A stretch of 6,471 nucleotides of DNA, taken from contig QIKG01000243.1 of NCBI GenBank assembly GCA_003232965.1, positions 1 to 6,471 on the forward strand, in the 5' to 3' direction. Below, in pieces: positions 3,801-6,471 of the stretch. Both the position numbers and the translations under genes were made by a program. The notes under the pieces are model-generated. The model had not been told where the DNA came from and made no database searches. It was given only the letters and a program-made list of their open reading frames with translations. Origin of the DNA: Oceanospirillales bacterium (lineage in GTDB: Bacteria; Pseudomonadota; Gammaproteobacteria; Xanthomonadales; SZUA-36). Within the stretch, counting starts at the first letter, position 1; every line of letters starts with the position of its first letter.

Positions 3801-6471
3801 TCTACAGGGGTATTTAATACGATTGTTCCTAATATTGATGTAGCGGGAGCGGCTTTCACACCTTATGGAATGAATTTTAGTAATAATGGAGACAGACTAT
3901 TTTTACTGGGTACTGACGGCATTGTCACACAGTTTGATTTAGTAATAGCCTATGATATATCCTCAGTAGTATCCAGTAGTGTTATTTTGGATGTTAGTGC
4001 TGAATCCACAGCCTCCTCAGGAATGACATTTAGCGCTGACAGAAGTAAATTGTACATAGTAGATTTTACTGAAAATGAGGTTGAGCAATACGATCTTACG
4101 CCAACAGTAGTAGGCTATGACGAGCTCGTTGCTAACGATGGCTCTGTTGATAATACAAAACCTATCGTTATTACTTTGATAGAAGATACCTTTACGACAA
4201 CAGGCGGTATTCTCCCAGGAGGACTCTACGCCGTTGGTAATGCGCCAGCTGGATTGACCCCAGTCTTGACCATTGATGCAACAGGGGAAATTGCAACACT
4301 TACATTTACAGGTAACGCTACCGCTCACCAAGATGCAGATGATGTAGCTGATCTTACGTTTTTATTTACCGATGGGGCATTTACGACAAGTGCGGCTTCA
4401 GGAGTTATTAATTCAGGAAGTGGTGGAGTATATAGTTCTAATGTTGGAGTTGATTTTGAGGATAATGCATTCCCAAGTCTTTCTTACGACAACGGAGCTT
4501 ATGATATATCCATCGCTACCTTTAACTCGATTGCTCTTTCAGTGGTAGGGCAAGAAGCAGTTCCAGCATCTATGATCTTCAACAACGATGGCTCACGTTT
4601 GTATGTGATGGGGGTTAATAACGATAATGTTAATCAATACAACCTAGCTACAAACTACGATATTTCTACCGCTACTTTCGACTCAATTTCTCTTGATGTT
4701 TCAGGAGAAGAGGGAAATCCACAATCTATGATCTTCAACAATGATGGTTCACGTTTGTATGTGATGGGAACTACTGGCGATGATGTTAATCAATACAACC
4801 TAGGAACAAATTACGATATTTCTACCGCGACCTTTGACTCGATTGCTCTTTTTGTAGGAGGACAGGAGAGTCAACCAACATCAATGATCTTCAACAACGA
4901 TGGAAGTCGTTTGTATGTGATGGGGATTGGTAACGATAATGTTAATCAATACAATCTAGGTACAAACTATGATATTTCTACCGCTACCTTTGACTTGATT
5001 GCTCTTTCGGTAACAGGGCAAGAGGCAAATCCATTCTCTATAATCTTCAATAACGATGGTAGTCGCTTGTATGTGATGGGAAGTGTTGGCAATGATATTA
5101 ATCAATACAACTTAGGTACAAATTACGATATTTCTACTGCTACTTTTAATTCGATTGCACTTGATGTTTCAGGGGAAGAGGCATTTACAAGATCTATGAT
5201 CTTCAACAATGATGGAAGTCGTTTGTATGTAATGGGAGCAATCGGAGACGATATTAATCAATATGACATACCTTTGAAAAGTTATGCAGAAGCAGTAGCT
5301 AATGATGGCTCAGTGGATAACACAAATCCACTCGCTATCACTCTCACCAATGACACTTTCGCTGATGTTGATGCTGACAATATTCTAGATATAGGCACAG
5401 AAGTAACACTCGCTAACGTACCAGCAGGACTAACTCCAGTGATGACTTTATCTGCAGGAGATACCGTAGTAACCTTAACCTTCACTGGTAGTGCTGCTGC
5501 TCACCAAGATGCCAACGACATAGCTGATATTACGTTTGTGTTTGCTGATGCGGCTTTTACGAATGGAAATTCAGGACTGGTAGCTAACTCAGGAGATGGT
5601 GGAGCGTATAGTTCTAATGTAGGAGTTAACTTTCTGGATAATATAATGGCTCCAGGTGGAGTACAAGCTAATCTTCAGCTTTGGCTTAAGGCTGACGTGG
5701 GTGTATCGGGAGTATCTCCTGTTACTGCGTGGGCAGATCAATCACTGTCTGGTGATGATGCAACTGGAGGAAATACGCCAACATTCCTTGCAAATGACCT
5801 TAACTTTAATCCAACCATTCAAACAAATGGAACGGATTATCTTATAGTTGGAACAGGAGTAGAGGCAACAAATTCTATATTCTATTCAGTAGCGATTCCT
5901 GACCCCTTTGGAGGATTTCGTACGTTGCTTAAGGCTCCTTCGACGAATGAATTCCCAGCTCTTATTAACTTCGGTACGGCAAACCTTGGTGCATTTGTAG
6001 GCGGTTTTGGAGATAGTTTTATAGATCTTTCCGATAATGTACCGGCACTTCTTCGTATTGATAATAACGGAGGAACCGATCAAGTATCTGGACTTAATGG
6101 AGTTGATACCGCTTCCTATACTGCTCCTGTTAGTGGAGCTGTTAGGGTAATTGGAGGTAATGACATTGCTGCACAATCTTTTGGGCGCATTGCTGAGGTG
6201 ATTGGTTATAGCGTCGCAAGTCAGACAGCAATATCACGACAACAAATCGAATCCTATCTCGCACTCAAATACGGCATCACCTTAGATCAAGGTACACCGA
6301 CCGACTACCTCGCCTCGGACGGCACCACCAATATGTGGAATGCCACTATCGCAGCTACCCATAACAATGATATTTTTGGGATCGGACGGGACGATGCCCA
6401 GGCGCTTGGACAATTGATATCCAAATCGGTCAATGCTGATGCCATAGTTTCGCTATTGGCAGAAGGGGAAT
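714..6471 (+). CDS. Giant secreted modular surface protein: LamG-like, propeller-repeat and Ig-like modules, 3' truncated
   Basis: One frame stays open from ATG 714 to the window end (1919 complete codons, no stop), so the C-terminus is missing. ATG 735 is an alternative start seven codons later (MKNAVL...). Order, numbered from 714: long basic N-region and signal peptide, residues 1-57; LamG-like module, ~66-467; five propeller repeats, 476-743; Ig-like, 744-860; five repeats, 867-1134; Ig-like, 1135-1251; five repeats, 1263-1523; Ig-like, 1524-1643; second LamG-like module from 1646. The mature part is rich in Asp, Asn, Thr and Ser, with no membrane span and no enzyme signature. In flavobacteria such proteins are usually exported by Sec and the type IX system and act as adhesins or glycan binders at the surface; that role is inferred. 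A type IX sorting domain would be expected at the unseen C-terminus. No partner gene is visible. Repeat blocks differ in age; the third is nearly uniform. Confidence 0.93.
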   Translation, partial: MTTNNTIMKNAVLINPLAQFSKSTRTDQKASLSKAARILRLVLTVCFLSVASTTVFGQSPGGVATDLSYWLKADVGTNLTTDGAAITNWADQSSNDNDVGQGLAFRRPLYTNNTINFNPSMIFDGVDDEFILNSPTALATGATPLTVYGVVAGNAGINIGYISTWGSNNTNQWFGLGKLGNNSFVSNFGNDITGSTAIFASGLPIIVQGGHDGTTVVLKENSALVGTNNSGTPNIVLNPSGLLIGSNTVGDTENYLGNIAESFAYSRDLTPVEEQRVDSYLALKYGITLDQTTATAYLASDGTTKMWDETVNTTYNNDIFGIGKDDDSVLDQRISKSVNAGTITTISTDTNFVDANTTHADTLTDLQFVTIANDGGAITTQTTELDTGTYGVRTTREWQSQNTGTVGAVNLKFDGFDDSYVLLTDTDGDFSTTGDQTNAGALSATGEINGITLVDGEYFTLAQSATPNLTYRAGTFEISNAVYNGVAFDVSANNTGPRGIKFNDDGTLLYVLNASTARITKYDLGTAYDVSTAVFNSLALDADPNVVTLASMIFNADGTKLFLLEIDSPGIPTGEHVNQYNLATAYDISTAVFSSAVIDLTATVGAEDHQDMIFNADGTKLLILNNSGSTINIFNLSVPYDIGTATFDSEAFDGTSEDTQSHSILFNKDGTRLFMLGNNSDTIFAYNLSIPYDVSTTTFDEVVLDVSGQETVPARIIFNPEGTRMYLVGSAAGNVTQYDLHGTYPEASGNDGSIDNSETLVITLAGDTFVDLGSGVLTSGQVTLANVPAGLTAVMTINSATEVELTFTGNATAHQDSDDVANITFVFDNSAFTGADASAVTDSGNGAAYSSNVRINFADNPPVSLIYATGGDDLSSATPSATLDISAEETGAFAILFNDDGTKFYVTGFSGRDINQYNLSTPYDISTVTSNAVILDVSPQETGPVAMLFNDDGTKFYLTGFSGRDINQYDLATPYDISTVTSNSVVLTMASEDTFPVEIIFNGDGSVLYMLGGADKDINQYDLSTNYDISTGVFNTIVPNIDVAGAAFTPYGMNFSNNGDRLFLLGTDGIVTQFDLVIAYDISSVVSSSVILDVSAESTASSGMTFSADRSKLYIVDFTENEVEQYDLTPTVVGYDELVANDGSVDNTKPIVITLIEDTFTTTGGILPGGLYAVGNAPAGLTPVLTIDATGEIATLTFTGNATAHQDADDVADLTFLFTDGAFTTSAASGVINSGSGGVYSSNVGVDFEDNAFPSLSYDNGAYDISIATFNSIALSVVGQEAVPASMIFNNDGSRLYVMGVNNDNVNQYNLATNYDISTATFDSISLDVSGEEGNPQSMIFNNDGSRLYVMGTTGDDVNQYNLGTNYDISTATFDSIALFVGGQESQPTSMIFNNDGSRLYVMGIGNDNVNQYNLGTNYDISTATFDLIALSVTGQEANPFSIIFNNDGSRLYVMGSVGNDINQYNLGTNYDISTATFNSIALDVSGEEAFTRSMIFNNDGSRLYVMGAIGDDINQYDIPLKSYAEAVANDGSVDNTNPLAITLTNDTFADVDADNILDIGTEVTLANVPAGLTPVMTLSAGDTVVTLTFTGSAAAHQDANDIADITFVFADAAFTNGNSGLVANSGDGGAYSSNVGVNFLDNIMAPGGVQANLQLWLKADVGVSGVSPVTAWADQSLSGDDATGGNTPTFLANDLNFNPTIQTNGTDYLIVGTGVEATNSIFYSVAIPDPFGGFRTLLKAPSTNEFPALINFGTANLGAFVGGFGDSFIDLSDNVPALLRIDNNGGTDQVSGLNGVDTASYTAPVSGAVRVIGGNDIAAQSFGRIAEVIGYSVASQTAISRQQIESYLALKYGITLDQGTPTDYLASDGTTNMWNATIAATHNNDIFGIGRDDAQALGQLISKSVNADAIVSLLAEGE
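909..2112 (+). repeat. LamG/ConA-like module, copy 1
   Basis: Residues ~66-467 of the giant protein. The first part (to ~278) reads like a LamG/concanavalin-A-type jelly roll: it opens with SYWLKADVG, continues with WADQSSNDND, NFNPSMIFDGVDDEFIL and NIAESFAYSRDLTPVEEQRV, and is a fold often used for glycan or protein binding. The second part starts SYLALKYGITLD (residue 279, position 1548) and carries LASDGTTKMWD, NNDIFGIGKDD and ISKSVNAG, then a DTDGD loop at 1986-2000 that resembles a calcium-binding DxDxD turn. This pairing of a jelly roll with a YLALKYGITL tail is common in flavobacterial surface proteins; I believe the tail is catalogued as a domain of unknown function, but I cannot confirm an accession. 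Copy 2 begins at about 5649. Confidence 0.75.
2139..2942 (+). repeat. Propeller-like repeat block 1 (five units)
   Basis: Five diverged units start at 2139, 2295, 2469, 2631 and 2787 and have 52, 58, 54, 52 and 52 residues. Each follows the pattern YDISTATF...(hydrophobic)LD...MIFNxDGTKLYxLG...VxQYNLxT. The core FNxDGTxLY resembles the beta-hairpin of YVTN/SMP-30-like beta-propeller blades. Unit 2 has an insert (EIDSPGIPTGEH) and unit 3 has a longer DLTATVGAED loop. The block is the most diverged of the three, hence probably the oldest. It runs directly into the first Ig-like domain. Confidence 0.8.
2943..3293 (+). repeat. Ig-like domain, copy 1
   Basis: A 117-residue segment that begins YPEASGNDGSIDNSETLVITL and ends near VRINFADN. 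Shared features with copies 2 and 3 are NDGSxDN at the start, ANVPAGLT in the middle, LTFTGNATAHQD followed by DDVANITFVF, and a Ser/Gly/Asn-rich turn before the last strand. The alternating hydrophobic pattern suggests a beta-sandwich. Such domains usually act as spacers or as weak binding units in surface proteins. The fold is inferred; the repeat relation is seen directly. Confidence 0.75.
3312..4115 (+). repeat. Propeller-like repeat block 2 (five units)
   Basis: Five units start at about 3312, 3480, 3636, 3792 and 3951. The first is degenerate at its beginning (YATGGDDLSSATPSA instead of YDIST...) and the last two have slightly longer linkers. Units 1 and 2 share the stretch TGFSGRDINQY, which no other unit has, so they look like a local duplication within this block. 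The FNDDGTKFY core is kept, although unit 4 has FSNNGDRLF and unit 5 FSADRSKLY. The block leads into the second Ig-like domain. Confidence 0.8.
4116..4466 (+). repeat. Ig-like domain, copy 2
   Basis: A 117-residue segment, the same length as copy 1, that opens YDELVANDGSVDN and contains GNAPAGLTPVLT, LTFTGNATAHQD and DDVADLTFLF, ending GVDFEDN. Its first Tyr takes the place of the Tyr that starts the next propeller unit, as in the other two copies, so the switch from propeller to Ig-like domain falls at the same point of the repeat each time. Confidence 0.75.
4500..5282 (+). repeat. Propeller-like repeat block 3 (five near-uniform 156-bp units)
   Basis: Units start at 4500, 4656, 4812, 4968 and 5124, a strict 156-bp (52-codon) period with no insertion or deletion until the last unit, which has one extra codon and ends DIPLKS. 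Consensus parts are YDISTATFDSIAL, SMIFNNDGSRLYVMG and VNQYNLGTN. The central variable part (such as DVSGEEGNPQ or FVGGQESQPT) and a four-residue loop after VMG carry most differences. By hand count, units 2 and 3 differ at 34 of 156 bases, many of them silent. The uniformity suggests that this block is the youngest or is kept alike by recombination. Confidence 0.88.
5283..5642 (+). repeat. Ig-like domain, copy 3
   Basis: A 120-residue segment opening YAEAVANDGSVDNTNPLAITL, with TLANVPAGLTPVMTL, LTFTGSAAAHQD and ANDIADITFVF, and ending GVNFLDN. It is three residues longer than copies 1 and 2, with the difference in the early DADNILDIGTE loop. It separates repeat block 3 from the second LamG-like module. 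Confidence 0.75.
5649..6471 (+). repeat. LamG/ConA-like module, copy 2, truncated by window end
   Basis: This module begins after NIM with APGGVQANLQLWLKADVG and repeats the landmarks of copy 1: VTAWADQS, NFNPTIQTNG, RIAEVIGYSVASQTAISRQQ, then SYLALKYGITLDQ (position 6252), LASDGTTNMW, NNDIFGIGRDD and ISKSVNAD. The jelly-roll part has diverged strongly from copy 1, with a different middle, while the SYLALKYGITL tail is close to it. The tail is still open at the window end, and the DTDGD loop expected by comparison with copy 1 would lie beyond it. Confidence 0.75.

Noticed and set aside
4017..4331. Minus-strand open frame of 104 codons inside the giant gene
   Set aside because: It lies antisense to a strongly supported repeat protein, its product is Cys/Ser/Asn-rich without any recognisable motif, and it follows from the codon pattern of the opposite strand. 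The minus-strand frames at 2690-2914, 2942-3136, 5282-5485 and 5886-6176 fail for the same reason.
4500..5282. CRISPR-like or satellite DNA interpretation of the 156-bp repeats
   Set aside because: The period is an exact number of codons, differences are largely silent or in loops, and the units are coding; there are no short identical repeats with unique spacers.
5646..6471. A separate gene beginning at ATG 5646 (MAPGGVQANLQLWL)
   Set aside because: There is no stop between it and the upstream frame, no signal peptide, and the domain order continues naturally from the third Ig-like copy.

Overview
The window looks like a chromosomal piece of a Bacteroidota bacterium, most likely a marine-type member of the Flavobacteriia. 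Three things point there: the 30 visible N-terminal residues of the Der GTPase on the minus strand (GRPNVGKSTFFNRL, then IQRREAIV), the AT-rich intergenic DNA without clear Shine-Dalgarno sites, and a very large secreted protein built from modules typical of flavobacterial surface proteins.

Layout. Positions 1-91 hold the start of der, read leftward and cut by the window edge. Positions 92-242 are intergenic. Positions 243-596 hold a minus-strand reading frame whose last ~51 residues are a dead fragment of an IS3-family transposase (orfB); the rest of that frame is not recognisable. Positions 597-713 are AT-rich and form the presumed leader of the main gene. From 714 to the window end, one uninterrupted plus-strand frame (at least 1919 codons, no stop reached) encodes a giant exported protein.

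Architecture of the giant protein: a signal peptide with a long N-region; a LamG/ConA-like jelly-roll module with a characteristic C-terminal part (SYLALKYGITLD ... NNDIFGIGKDD ... DTDGD); three supermodules, each of exactly five ~52-residue beta-propeller-like repeats followed by one ~117-120-residue Ig-like (beta-sandwich-like) domain; then a second copy of the LamG module that runs off the window. The 15 repeats in blocks of five suggest three five-bladed propellers, a structural inference that has not been tested. The third block is the most uniform, with units starting exactly every 156 bp, which points to recent amplification or homogenisation.

No operon partner or enzyme is visible. 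The giant protein is best read as a surface or secreted adhesin or glycan-binding protein, probably exported by Sec and then the type IX system; its C-terminus, where a sorting domain would lie, is outside the window. Apart from der, nothing here is a housekeeping gene. The IS remnant beside der suggests that the interval between der and the giant gene has accepted insertions.
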